Shown: piece by piece, positions 1 through 12,027 of the stretch
Layout of the letters: every line of letters starts with the position of its first letter
Position numbering within the stretch: the stretch's first letter is position 1
From: an uncultured Collinsella sp.
Lineage (GTDB): Bacteria > Actinomycetota > Coriobacteriia > Coriobacteriales > Coriobacteriaceae
Length of the DNA: 12,027 bases
Assembly (NCBI GenBank): GCA_902478875.1
Contig: CABSMZ010000044.1
Coordinates: 1 to 12,027, forward strand
Direction of reading: 5' to 3'
The notes under the pieces: model-generated
The model's database searches: none
Seen by the model: only the letters and a program-made list of their open reading frames with translations
What the model was told of the DNA's origin: nothing
Made by a program: the position numbers and the translations under genes

Positions 1-17
1 ATACGATATCTAGTACG
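1..17. other. Sequencing-library remnant: P7 tail plus i7 index
   Basis: Not genomic. Bases 10-17 read CTAGTACG, which I recognise as the in-adapter form of Nextera index N702. Bases 1-9 match the end of the P7 primer (ATACGAGAT) with one mismatch at position 7. It directly abuts the transposase adapter. The TAG that closes the false rpoC reading frame (minus strand, 12-10) lies inside this index. Confidence 0.9.
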
Positions 18-51
18 GTCTCGTGGGCTCGGAGATGTGTATAAGAGACAG
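18..51. other. Nextera transposase adapter (contamination)
   Basis: This is the 34-base Nextera read-2 adapter, starting GTCTCGTGGGCTCGG and ending in the 19-base Tn5 mosaic end AGATGTGTATAAGAGACAG (33-51). Read on the minus strand in the rpoC frame it yields the false tail LSLIHISEPTRPY. Read on the plus strand from the GTG at 37 it yields the false protein start MYKRQ. Genomic sequence begins at 52. Confidence 0.98.
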
Positions 52-3723
<3,672 letters not shown>

Positions 3724-3729
3724 AGTCAA

Positions 3730-7221
<3,492 letters not shown>

Positions 7222-7230
7222 CAGGTTTTT

Positions 7231-7237
7231 CCTCCTT
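7231..7237 (-). promoter_or_regulatory. rpoB ribosome binding site
   Basis: The minus strand reads AAGGAGG, nine bases before the GTG start at 7221. The strong complementarity to 16S rRNA offsets the non-ATG start and supports that start choice. Confidence 0.85.
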
Positions 7238-7294
7238 CACGGAAATGCTCGGTGGGTTGGCGAGGCATAGCTTCGCCAGTTATCGCAACCTAAT

Positions 7295-7322
7295 AGTTTA
7301 TCAGGTACCGACCGTTGGGCAA
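7295..7322 (-). promoter_or_regulatory. Candidate rpoBC promoter
   Basis: On the minus strand TTGCCC (7322-7317) is followed after 16 bases by TAAACT (7300-7295), each matching 4 of 6 bases of the sigma-70 boxes. Start would be near 7288, giving a leader of about 67 bases that contains a small hairpin (7258-7278, stem TGGCGA/TCGCCA). A promoter is expected because terminators follow both rplL and galU, but these boxes are only moderate. An alternative is the AT-rich stretch near 7410-7445. Confidence 0.35.
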
Positions 7323-7398
7323 GAAAAGCCTTGACGCGATTGAGTTTTTGGAGTAACAAAGTTTTTCGACAGAAAACACGCAGGTAGATGTATGTGTA

Positions 7399-7430
7399 TC
7401 GAACATCTGTTCATATATTTTATGTGAACA
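7399..7430. promoter_or_regulatory. SOS-box-like operator and overlapping inverted repeat
   Basis: TCGAAC-ATCT-GTTC (7399-7412) carries a complete left half and four of six bases of the right half of the Gram-positive LexA box TCGAAC-N4-GTTCGA. Overlapping it is the inverted repeat TGTTCATATA / TATGTGAACA (7408-7417 and 7421-7430, 9 of 10 pairs, 3-base spacer), so three GAACA-type half sites sit in 30 bases. It lies between the galU terminator and rpoB, the only gene it could control. LexA or another dimeric repressor is inference. Confidence 0.4.
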
Positions 7431-7454
7431 GAGAGCTAGCAATCGCAGCTCTTA

Positions 7455-7488
7455 TAAAAAACGGGCGCGAACCGAGGTCCACGCCCGT
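7455..7488 (-). terminator. Intrinsic terminator after galU
   Basis: Minus-strand RNA forms a stem of about 12 pairs from ACGGGCGUGGAC and its partner (7488-7461, with G-U wobbles) around a four-base loop, followed by six U residues (7461-7456, the first of them in the stem). It lies 20 bases past the galU stop. Confidence 0.85.
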
Positions 7489-7508
7489 AAATGTCGGTGC
7501 CCGAAGGC

Positions 7509-8417
7509 TTACTTGCGCATCAATCCGCCGCGCTCGTCGATGGCGTCCCAGAAGGCATCGGCAAAGCGGGGGTCGTTTGCAGCCATGAGGGCGTTAGTGG
7601 CCATCCAACCAGAGGGAGTGCCGGTGTCGTAGCCCGACAGCGGGTCGATGACGACGGCGTACATGGCCTCGCGGTCGAGCGAACGGGCCATGGCGTCGGT
7701 GAGCTGGATCTCGCCGCCCTTGCCGGCCTGCTGATCTGCCAGCAAGTCCATGACCAGCGGGCTCAGCAGGTAGCGACCGACGATGTACAGGTTGGACGGA
7801 GCCGCCTCGGGAGCGGGCTTCTCGACCAGACCGCCGATGCGCCAGACAGCGCCCGGCTCGGCATCGGCAACGCCCTCGGCGCCCTCGAGCGAACCGACGC
7901 GCTCGCCGGCGATAACGCCGTAGCGGCTGACTTCCTCGGGCGAGCAAGCAGCGACGGCGATAACCGAAGCGCCACCGTGCTCCTTGGAAACGGCGAGCAT
8001 CTTGTCGCAGATATCGCGGTTAGGCACAACGTAGTCGCCCAGAAGAACCAGGAAGTTCTCCCCTGCCACGGCGTCGGCAGCAGAGCGAATAGCATGGCCG
8101 AGGCCCTTGGGCTCGTACTGATAACGGAAGTCGACCGGCATACCGCCAGCGTGGGCGACAGCATCGGCATAGGCGTTCTTGCCGCGCTCGCGCAGCAGGT
8201 TCTCGAGCGAGCGATCAGGCTGGAAGTAGTTCAGTAGCTCGGGCTTACCGGGAGAAGTAACGATGATGGCATCGTCGACCTCCTCGGGCTCGAGCGCCTC
8301 CTCGACGACGTACTGAATGACGGGCTTGTCGAGCACCGGCAGCATCTCTTTGGGCGTGCACTTGGTGCCAGGCAGAAAACGCGTGCCAAGACCGGCGGCG
8401 GGGATGATTGCCTTCAT
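7509..8417 (-). CDS. galU: UTP--glucose-1-phosphate uridylyltransferase
   Basis: 302-residue cytosolic enzyme making UDP-glucose and pyrophosphate from UTP and glucose-1-phosphate, the sugar donor for envelope glycans and the Leloir pathway. The N-terminal signature AAGLGTRFLPGTK with PKEMLP (7-27) is the nucleotide-binding and catalytic loop. Further motifs are KGLGHAI (104-110), LLGDYVV with metal-binding Asp-128 (125-131), RYGVI (165-169), VEKP (198-201), GGEIQLTDA (234-242) and GYDTGTPSGW (262-271). Length is typical. The frame extends 28 codons upstream, but I chose the ATG at 8417 because the family begins MKAIIPAAG-like; AAAGGA (8430-8435) sits 12 bases before it, slightly far. An in-frame TTG at 8426 is less likely. 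It has its own candidate promoter and terminator, so it is probably monocistronic although it lies between rplL and rpoB. Confidence 0.96.
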   Translation of the reverse strand: MKAIIPAAGLGTRFLPGTKCTPKEMLPVLDKPVIQYVVEEALEPEEVDDAIIVTSPGKPELLNYFQPDRSLENLLRERGKNAYADAVAHAGGMPVDFRYQYEPKGLGHAIRSAADAVAGENFLVLLGDYVVPNRDICDKMLAVSKEHGGASVIAVAACSPEEVSRYGVIAGERVGSLEGAEGVADAEPGAVWRIGGLVEKPAPEAAPSNLYIVGRYLLSPLVMDLLADQQAGKGGEIQLTDAMARSLDREAMYAVVIDPLSGYDTGTPSGWMATNALMAANDPRFADAFWDAIDERGGLMRK

Positions 8418-8513
8418 GTTATTCAAAGATCCTTTCGCAGGCGCAAAAGCGCCCCATGCGTGCGACACACAGCCGCAGACCAAATTGCGATACCCAAGCA
8501 TCTTACCGCTGGA

Positions 8514-8541
8514 ACTATATGTCGCTACAAGGCAGAGACAA
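8514..8541 (-). promoter_or_regulatory. Candidate galU promoter
   Basis: On the minus strand TTGTCT (8541-8536) is followed after 16 bases by TATAGT (8519-8514, 5 of 6). The predicted start is near 8507, about 90 bases before galU. It falls downstream of the rplL terminator, as expected for an independent unit. The 313-base gap 8418-8730 otherwise shows only that terminator and the galU ribosome binding site. Confidence 0.5.
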
Positions 8542-8663
8542 TTCTTCAGCAGGTCAACGCAAATTATTGCTCGAATGGTGCAATTTTATTGCCCAACGGC
8601 AGGGCACCCGATACGACGCAAATCACAGAACATGGCAGTTTGAGCAACCGATGCCGAGGGACC

Positions 8664-8703
8664 GAAAAATAAAAAGACGGGGCTCGCAATGCGAACCCCG
8701 TCT
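8664..8703 (-). terminator. Strong intrinsic terminator after rplL
   Basis: Minus-strand RNA pairs AGACGGGGUUCGC with GCGAGCCCCGUCU (8703-8691 and 8687-8675), 13 pairs including one G-U, around the loop AUU, then UUUUUAUUUUU. It begins 27 bases after the rplL stop. It should end most stalk transcripts before galU and rpoB. Confidence 0.95.
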
Positions 8704-8730
8704 GCAAAGGAATCTGGCGAGAAAGCCTGA

Positions 8731-9108
8731 TTACTTGAGGGTGACAGCAGCGCCAGCAGCCTCGAGCTTCTCCTTGGCAGCCTCGGCGTCCTCCTTCTTG
8801 GCACCCTCGAGAACAGCCTTGGGAGCGCCCTCGACGACCTCCTTGGCCTCCTTCAGGCCAAGGTTGGTGAGCTCACGGACGGCCTTGATGACCTGGATCT
8901 TGTTGTCGCCGAAGCCCTCGAGCACGACGTCAAACTCGGTCTTCTCCTCGGCCTCAGCAGCGCCAGCAGCGGGAGCGGCGACAACAGCAGCAGGAGCAGC
9001 GGCGGAAACGCCGAAGGTGTCCTCGATAGCCTTGACGAGCTCGGAAGCCTCGAGAAGGGTCATTTCCTTAAGAGCATCGATGATCTCATCGGTGGTAAGC
9101 TTAGCCAT
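8731..9108 (-). CDS. rplL: 50S ribosomal protein L7/L12
   Basis: 125-residue stalk protein, present as dimers on L10, that recruits translation factors to the ribosome. The N-terminal dimerisation and L10-binding domain is residues 1 to about 35 (MAKLTTDEIIDALKEMTLLE start). An Ala-rich flexible hinge follows at about 36-55, then the globular factor-binding domain at about 57-125 with the conserved GLKEAKEVVEGAP (84-96). The frame extends 11 codons upstream, but the ATG at 9108 matches the family and has AAAGGA (9116-9121) seven bases before it. It lies 102 bases after rplJ, in the usual rplJ-rplL order, with no separate promoter seen. A terminator follows. Confidence 0.98.
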   Translation of the reverse strand: MAKLTTDEIIDALKEMTLLEASELVKAIEDTFGVSAAAPAAVVAAPAAGAAEAEEKTEFDVVLEGFGDNKIQVIKAVRELTNLGLKEAKEVVEGAPKAVLEGAKKEDAEAAKEKLEAAGAAVTLK

Positions 9109-9179
9109 TTCTAAGTCCTTTCGGTTTCCGTGTCTGTGCACGGAGATCAGTTAAAACACGGCGCGAATGCGCAAGGGGT

Positions 9180-9195
9180 GCGGCGTTGCCGCCGC
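9180..9195 (-). repeat. Small hairpin in the rplJ-rplL spacer
   Basis: Minus-strand RNA GCGGCG-GCAA-CGCCGC gives a 6-bp all-GC stem with a GNRA tetraloop, 15 bases after the rplJ stop. It has no U-tract, so it is not an obvious terminator. A role in RNA processing or in raising L12 over L10 is possible but unproven. Confidence 0.45.
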
Positions 9196-9210
9196 GGGTG
9201 AAAACAGCGA

Positions 9211-9732
9211 CTAGGCTGCCTTCTGCTCGGAGACCTGCTGGATCGAACGAGCGAGACCAGAGGAAACGCCGTTGACGCAGACAGCAATGTCGCGAGCGAA
9301 ACCGGAGATGAGACCGGCGATCTGGCCGAGAAGCTGATCCTTGGTGGGCAGCTCGGCGATAGCCTTAACATCATCAGCGGAAACGGCCTTGCCGTCGGAG
9401 ATACCGCCCTTGATCTCAAGGACGCCCTTGGACTTAGCGGAGAAGTCCTTAAGGGCCTTAGCGGCCTCGACCGGCTCGGTCTCGTAGAACACATAAGCGA
9501 CGGGGCCGGCGAGGATCTCGTCGATCTCGGGCTGCTCCTGGTTCTTGAGAGCGATCTTGACCAGGTTGTTCTTGTAGACCTTCATCTCGGCGCCGCACTC
9601 GCGAAGCTGATGACGCAGCTCCTGAGCCTGCTTAACCGTCAGACCGTTGTAGTTGACGACGAACAGACCGGCGTTCTCGGCGATACGGGACTCGATCTCT
9701 GCAACCTTGTCGATTTTGTACTGCTGGGGCAT
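9211..9732 (-). CDS. rplJ: 50S ribosomal protein L10
   Basis: 173-residue base of the ribosomal stalk. Its N-terminal domain (from MPQQYKIDKVAEIE; motif LFVVNYNGLTVKQAQELR at about 23-40, then KVYKNNLVKIAL at about 51-62) binds 23S rRNA with L11, and its C-terminal helix (about 135-173) carries the L12 dimers. Start ATG at 9732 has a near-perfect AGGAGG (9741-9746) eight bases upstream. Length is normal. The first gene of the rplJ-rplL unit, it sits behind an L10 leader RNA and an attenuator, so it is expected to repress its own operon when L10-L12 complex is in excess. The usual upstream neighbours rplK and rplA are absent here; an aminotransferase takes their place. Confidence 0.98.
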   Translation of the reverse strand: MPQQYKIDKVAEIESRIAENAGLFVVNYNGLTVKQAQELRHQLRECGAEMKVYKNNLVKIALKNQEQPEIDEILAGPVAYVFYETEPVEAAKALKDFSAKSKGVLEIKGGISDGKAVSADDVKAIAELPTKDQLLGQIAGLISGFARDIAVCVNGVSSGLARSIQQVSEQKAA

Positions 9733-9740
9733 GAATTACA

Positions 9741-9746
9741 CCTCCT
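9741..9746 (-). promoter_or_regulatory. rplJ ribosome binding site
   Basis: The minus strand reads GAGGAGGTGTAATTCATG: a consensus AGGAGG eight bases before the ATG, the strongest in the window, in keeping with a highly made ribosomal protein. Confidence 0.9.
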
Positions 9747-9797
9747 CGAATTCTTTCCGGGCACGGTCCGCCACAAGGACGTGACGGGGGCATGTCC

Positions 9798-9834
9798 AAA
9801 AAGAAAGCCCCCGCGCTGCATGAGCGACGGGGGC
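9798..9834 (-). terminator. Leader attenuator terminator upstream of rplJ
   Basis: Minus-strand RNA pairs GCCCCCG with CGGGGGC and, past a bulged U, CGCU with AGCG (arms within 9834-9807), closed by loop CAUGC, then UUUCUUUUU (9806-9798). It lies between the L10 leader domain and the rplJ start, so it must end transcripts before rplJ unless bypassed. That is the arrangement of L10-controlled attenuation known from Bacillus. Confidence 0.85.
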
Positions 9835-9854
9835 GAGAAGACATATCTACTCGA

Positions 9855-9923
9855 CCACCTCGGCTGGCGGGATATCCCATTAAGCTCGCGGGCAAAGCCC
9901 GTTTGCGCCGGCTGTCTCTGGCA
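9855..9923 (-). ncRNA. L10 leader RNA (L10-L12 binding domain)
   Basis: The minus strand contains, in order, AGAGACAGCCGGCG (9919-9906), a small hairpin CGGGC-TTT-GCCCG, GAGCTTAATGGG, CCCGCC and AGCCGAGGTGG (9865-9855). The conserved AGACAG...GG, CTTAAT and GCCGAGGT blocks are those I know from the L10 leader family, which mimics the 23S rRNA site of L10. It lies after the predicted start (about 9942) and before the attenuator, the expected place for autoregulation. A covariance search with the Rfam L10_leader model would settle the edges. Confidence 0.85.
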
Positions 9924-9948
9924 GCGGATTCGTGCGTGAACCGAAAGA

Positions 9949-9977
9949 ATTATGGCGGGGACCCTGGCGTCGGTCAA
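9949..9977 (-). promoter_or_regulatory. rplJ-rplL promoter
   Basis: On the minus strand TTGACC (9977-9972, 5 of 6) is followed by exactly 17 bases and CATAAT (9954-9949, 5 of 6). The start would be near 9942, making a leader of about 210 bases that includes the L10 leader and attenuator. The -35 box lies within the outer arm of the large palindrome. Confidence 0.75.
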
Positions 9978-10183
9978 CGGGTGCGAGGATTCGTACACAA
10001 ACCCTGCATACGCTCCGGTCCGAGGGGCCGGGTTGAGATTTTCGCTCGGTCAAGTCCTGGCTCGCACGAAGGCCACATTAAGTGGCCTTCGGCTCGTGCG
10101 GAATCTACGAAAATCTCAACCCGGCCCCTCGGACCGGAGCTGCGGTAACTTTGCTGCGAATCCTCGCGCCCGTTGAGCGACGC
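9967..10183. repeat. 217-bp imperfect palindrome (nested inverted repeats)
   Basis: Three nested pairs of arms are visible. The outer arms 9967-9993 and 10157-10183 match at 25 of 27 positions. The inner arms 10012-10044 and 10108-10140 are perfect over 33 bases. A central hairpin GAAGGCCAC / GTGGCCTTC (10068-10076, 10082-10090) has the loop ATTAA. The bases between outer and inner arms (18 left, 16 right) are only loosely similar. Weaker mirror similarity continues outward to about 9949 and 10197. No convincing protein is encoded and no U-tract follows, so it is not an ordinary terminator. It could be a MITE-like element, an inverted duplication of the rplJ promoter region, or a structured RNA. 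Confidence 0.9.
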
Positions 10184-10235
10184 GCCCCACGCATAACCCT
10201 TATGTCGGTAGGCTGATGCGTTGCGTCCCTGATGG

Positions 10236-11372
10236 CTACAGGGTTGAAACGAAGGTGGACAGGCGGTGGAGGCCTTCGTCTAGGTCTTTGTCGGAGACGC
10301 AGTAGCTTAGGCGGATGTGGCCTTCGGTGCCGAAGCAGTCGCCCGGGACTAGGGCTACGTTTGCCTCTTCGATGGCTTTGATGCAGAAGTCTTCGCTTGT
10401 CAGGCCGAATTGTTTGATGCTCGGGAAGGTATAGAAGGCTCCTGCGGGCTCTACTACGTCGAGGCCCATGGCGTATAAGGCTGCGAGTACGCGTTCGCGG
10501 CGGGCTCGGTAGACTTTGAGCATGGGGGTTGGGTCGACGGTCAGGGCTCGGGCTGCGGCGTCCATTTCGAAGGAGACGGCACTCGATACTAGGTATTGGT
10601 GAGCCTTGGCGATCTCGGCGATGACGGGCCCTGCGGCTGCGAGCCAACCCAGGCGCCAGCCGGTCATAGCCCAGGGCTTGGAGAAGCTCTCGATGACGAC
10701 CGTCTGCTCGCGCAGCTCCGGGTGTCGCTGGGCGAAGCGCTCGTAGCCATCCACATAGACCAGGCGGTTGTATACGTCGTCGCAGACCACGTAGATGCCC
10801 ATCTGCTCCGCCACGTGCGCCACGGCGTCGAGCGAAGCCGCGTTGAGGATACAGCCCGTAGGATTGTTGGGCGAGCAGATGACGATGGCCTTGGTCGCCG
10901 ACGTCACGCAAGCACGAAGCGCATCCTCGTCAATCTGAAATTGCGCAGGCTCCGTATCCAAAAAGACCGCCTTGGCGTGGTTAGCCACGACGATGCTCTC
11001 GTACAGGCCAAAGGCCGGCGTGGGGATAATGACCTCATCGCCGGGGTTGAGCATAGCAATGAATGTTGCCGACAGTGCCTCGGTCGCACCGTCGGTCAGG
11101 ATGACCTCGTCGACCGAAAACGTAAGGCCCGCATCCCCCATGTAGGCAGACAACGTCTCACGCAGGGCGGGGCGACCGTTGTTGGGCGGATAGTGCGTGT
11201 CACCGCGGTCCAGCGCGGCGGTCACCTCGGCGCTAATCACATCGGGCGTGGGAAAATCGGGCTCGCCAAGCGCAAGCGCGATGCACCCCGGATGCTGGGC
11301 GGCGAGTGCGTTGATCCGGCGGATACCGGAGGGCTTAAGCGTGGCAAGCGAGGTATTCATGGGCAGACGCAT
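10236..11372 (-). CDS. Class I/II pyridoxal-phosphate aminotransferase
   Basis: 378-residue fold-type I PLP enzyme of the aspartate aminotransferase superfamily. The likely Schiff-base lysine is Lys-232 in ESFSKPWAMTGWRLGW (228-243). SPNNPTG (167-173) supplies the Asn near the cofactor, Asp-198 and Tyr-201 in CDDVY contact the pyridine ring and its hydroxyl, and Arg-354 in HIRLSYC should bind the substrate carboxylate. GEPDFPTP (36-43) and YPPNNGRPALRE (61-72) are also typical of the aspartate/aromatic aminotransferase group. The amino acid used cannot be told from sequence, so I give no symbol. Start ATG at 11372 has AAAGGA (11378-11383) five bases upstream; a second ATG four codons in is less well placed. 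It ends with TAG; no clear U-tract terminator follows, only the large palindrome. Confidence 0.93.
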   Translation of the reverse strand: MRLPMNTSLATLKPSGIRRINALAAQHPGCIALALGEPDFPTPDVISAEVTAALDRGDTHYPPNNGRPALRETLSAYMGDAGLTFSVDEVILTDGATEALSATFIAMLNPGDEVIIPTPAFGLYESIVVANHAKAVFLDTEPAQFQIDEDALRACVTSATKAIVICSPNNPTGCILNAASLDAVAHVAEQMGIYVVCDDVYNRLVYVDGYERFAQRHPELREQTVVIESFSKPWAMTGWRLGWLAAAGPVIAEIAKAHQYLVSSAVSFEMDAAARALTVDPTPMLKVYRARRERVLAALYAMGLDVVEPAGAFYTFPSIKQFGLTSEDFCIKAIEEANVALVPGDCFGTEGHIRLSYCVSDKDLDEGLHRLSTFVSTL

Positions 11373-11465
11373 GGCGTTCCTTTCGTAAGGGTTGCACTAG
11401 GATAGCGCGGCGAGGCGTCGTCAGACGGTGTAACCTAAACGGAAACGAGCCGGAAAGGAGGCGGC

Positions 11466-11988
11466 ATGGAGACGACCGCGCGTGGCGACGCACCAAAAAC
11501 ACTGCAAACCATTGCGTATATCAGTATTCCCAATAGCGCCGATCTTGATTTTTTGCTCTGGGACCTGCAGGATGCCATCGCCGCCTATGCCCGGCTTTCC
11601 GGCACCGCACTCCCCCGCCCGGTCGGCTTGAAGGCAAATGACGCCGGCAGCGTTGCCGATGGCATCGTGCTGGCCATTGAAGATGTGGCTGACGATGAGA
11701 CGTTGACAGCCATCGAGCAGACGCTTGAGCGCTTTGGCAGTACGGGAACGCGTGTCTATGCCGTGATTCGAGCCGCACAACAGGACGCTGAGCAGGCGCG
11801 TGGGACCGCCGTTCGCTTGCACAAGGCATGTGAGCGCCATGACCAATTATGGTGTGGCGGCGTTGCAATCTACGGCGGCAGCGGCATTGCGGCGCTTCGT
11901 CGCTCCCCGCGCATGGGACTCTTGCGGCGACCGTTTTCGGAAGCGATGGATAAGCTTGTGGGCGCTGTGCGCATGGGCTGCTCCGTCA
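11466..11988 (+). CDS. Unknown protein, possibly flavodoxin-like oxidoreductase (3' end missing)
   Basis: Plus-strand frame open from ATG 11466 to the contig end. AAAGGAGG (11454-11461) lies four bases upstream. The genomic part encodes 174 residues; beyond 11988 the reading is adapter and gives the false tail VSYTHLRAHETV. The start METTARGDAPKTLQ leads into an apparent alpha/beta protein with hydrophobic strands at about 15-21 (TIAYISI), 66-71 (GIVLAI) and 96-101 (RVYAVI), and a Gly-rich turn WCGGVAIYGGSG (129-140) followed by a helix. The VYAVI strand and WCGGVAIYGG order remind me of the C-terminal half of NAD(P)H-dependent flavodoxin-like oxidoreductases, but no cofactor motif is certain. 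No signal peptide or membrane segment. It is divergent from the aminotransferase, 93 bases apart; I see no convincing promoter boxes in that gap. Confidence 0.8.
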
Positions 11989-12022
11989 CTGTCTCTTATA
12001 CACATCTCCGAGCCCACGAGAC
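11989..12022. other. Nextera transposase adapter (contamination)
   Basis: Reverse complement of the 34-base adapter at 18-51, beginning with the mosaic end CTGTCTCTTATACACATCT. It is in inverted orientation to the left copy, so the two look like terminal inverted repeats although both are library sequence. Confidence 0.98.
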
Positions 12023-12027
12023 CGTAC
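12023..12027. other. First five bases of the i7 index
   Basis: CGTAC is the start of CGTACTAG, the reverse complement of the index at 10-17, confirming that both ends carry the same sample barcode. Confidence 0.85.

Noticed and set aside
7388..7588. 66-residue plus-strand frame in the galU-rpoB gap
   Set aside because: No Shine-Dalgarno, runs through the galU terminator into galU antisense, and composition is unlike the real genes.
8408..9154. 248-residue plus-strand frame over rplL
   Set aside because: Ser/Ala-rich antisense shadow of rplL and its terminator.
9792..10176. Small plus-strand frames across the palindrome (9792-10148, 9952-10176)
   Set aside because: They translate the palindrome arms and the L10 leader in antisense. 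No good ribosome site, and the sequence is explained by RNA and DNA structure.
9967..10183. 6S RNA, SRP RNA or tRNA gene in the palindrome
   Set aside because: Rod-like shape recalls 6S RNA, but the 33-bp perfect stem, absent SRP apical motif and absent tRNA arms do not fit any of them.
10596..11405. 269-residue plus-strand frame opposite the aminotransferase
   Set aside because: Antisense shadow; the minus-strand protein has clear catalytic motifs.
11421..11868. Minus-strand frames (115 and 141 residues) near the right end
   Set aside because: They overlap the better supported plus-strand gene at 11466, lack ribosome sites and show no family motif.

Overview
GC-rich bacterial chromosome fragment carrying the ribosomal stalk and RNA polymerase locus, almost entirely on the minus strand. 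Several features point to Actinomycetota: the RpoC N-terminal helical insert, the long RpoB segment before its conserved PVFDGA motif, and high GC with very few TTA, CTA or TCA codons. The overall character suggests class Coriobacteriia, probably Collinsella or a relative; that placement is from memory of the families, not from a search. Both contig ends are Illumina Nextera adapter (1-51 and 11989-12027), so only about 52-11988 is genomic and the genes at both ends are cut off.

Layout in the direction of minus-strand transcription, right to left. A class I/II PLP aminotransferase (11372-10236) is followed by a 503-base non-coding stretch. That stretch holds a 217-bp imperfect palindrome (9967-10183) with 33-bp perfect inner arms, a good sigma-70-type promoter whose -35 box lies in the outer arm of the palindrome, an L10 leader RNA and an attenuator-type terminator. 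Next come rplJ (L10) and rplL (L7/L12), closed by a strong intrinsic terminator. Then galU (UTP-glucose-1-phosphate uridylyltransferase) has its own candidate promoter and terminator. A 287-base gap (7222-7508) follows, with a SOS-box-like inverted repeat and a candidate promoter. Last come rpoB and rpoC, which abut in the same reading frame with a single TAG between them; rpoC runs off the left end. On the plus strand, a divergent partial gene (11466-11988) starts 93 bases from the aminotransferase and runs off the right end.

How it works together: L10 and L12 form the ribosomal stalk, and free L10-L12 complex is expected to bind the leader RNA and cause premature termination, balancing stalk synthesis with rRNA. 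In many bacteria rplJL reads through into rpoBC. Here a terminator, galU and a second terminator separate them, so rpoBC probably depends mainly on its own promoter.

Most worth following up: the large palindrome that embeds the rplJ promoter and a decayed mirror copy of it; an apparent 8-residue insertion that replaces the usual RERAG motif in RpoB fork loop 2; altered residues around the RpoC trigger loop; the SOS-box-like operator before rpoB; and the adapter ends, which imitate terminal inverted repeats of a transposon and add false residues to two proteins.
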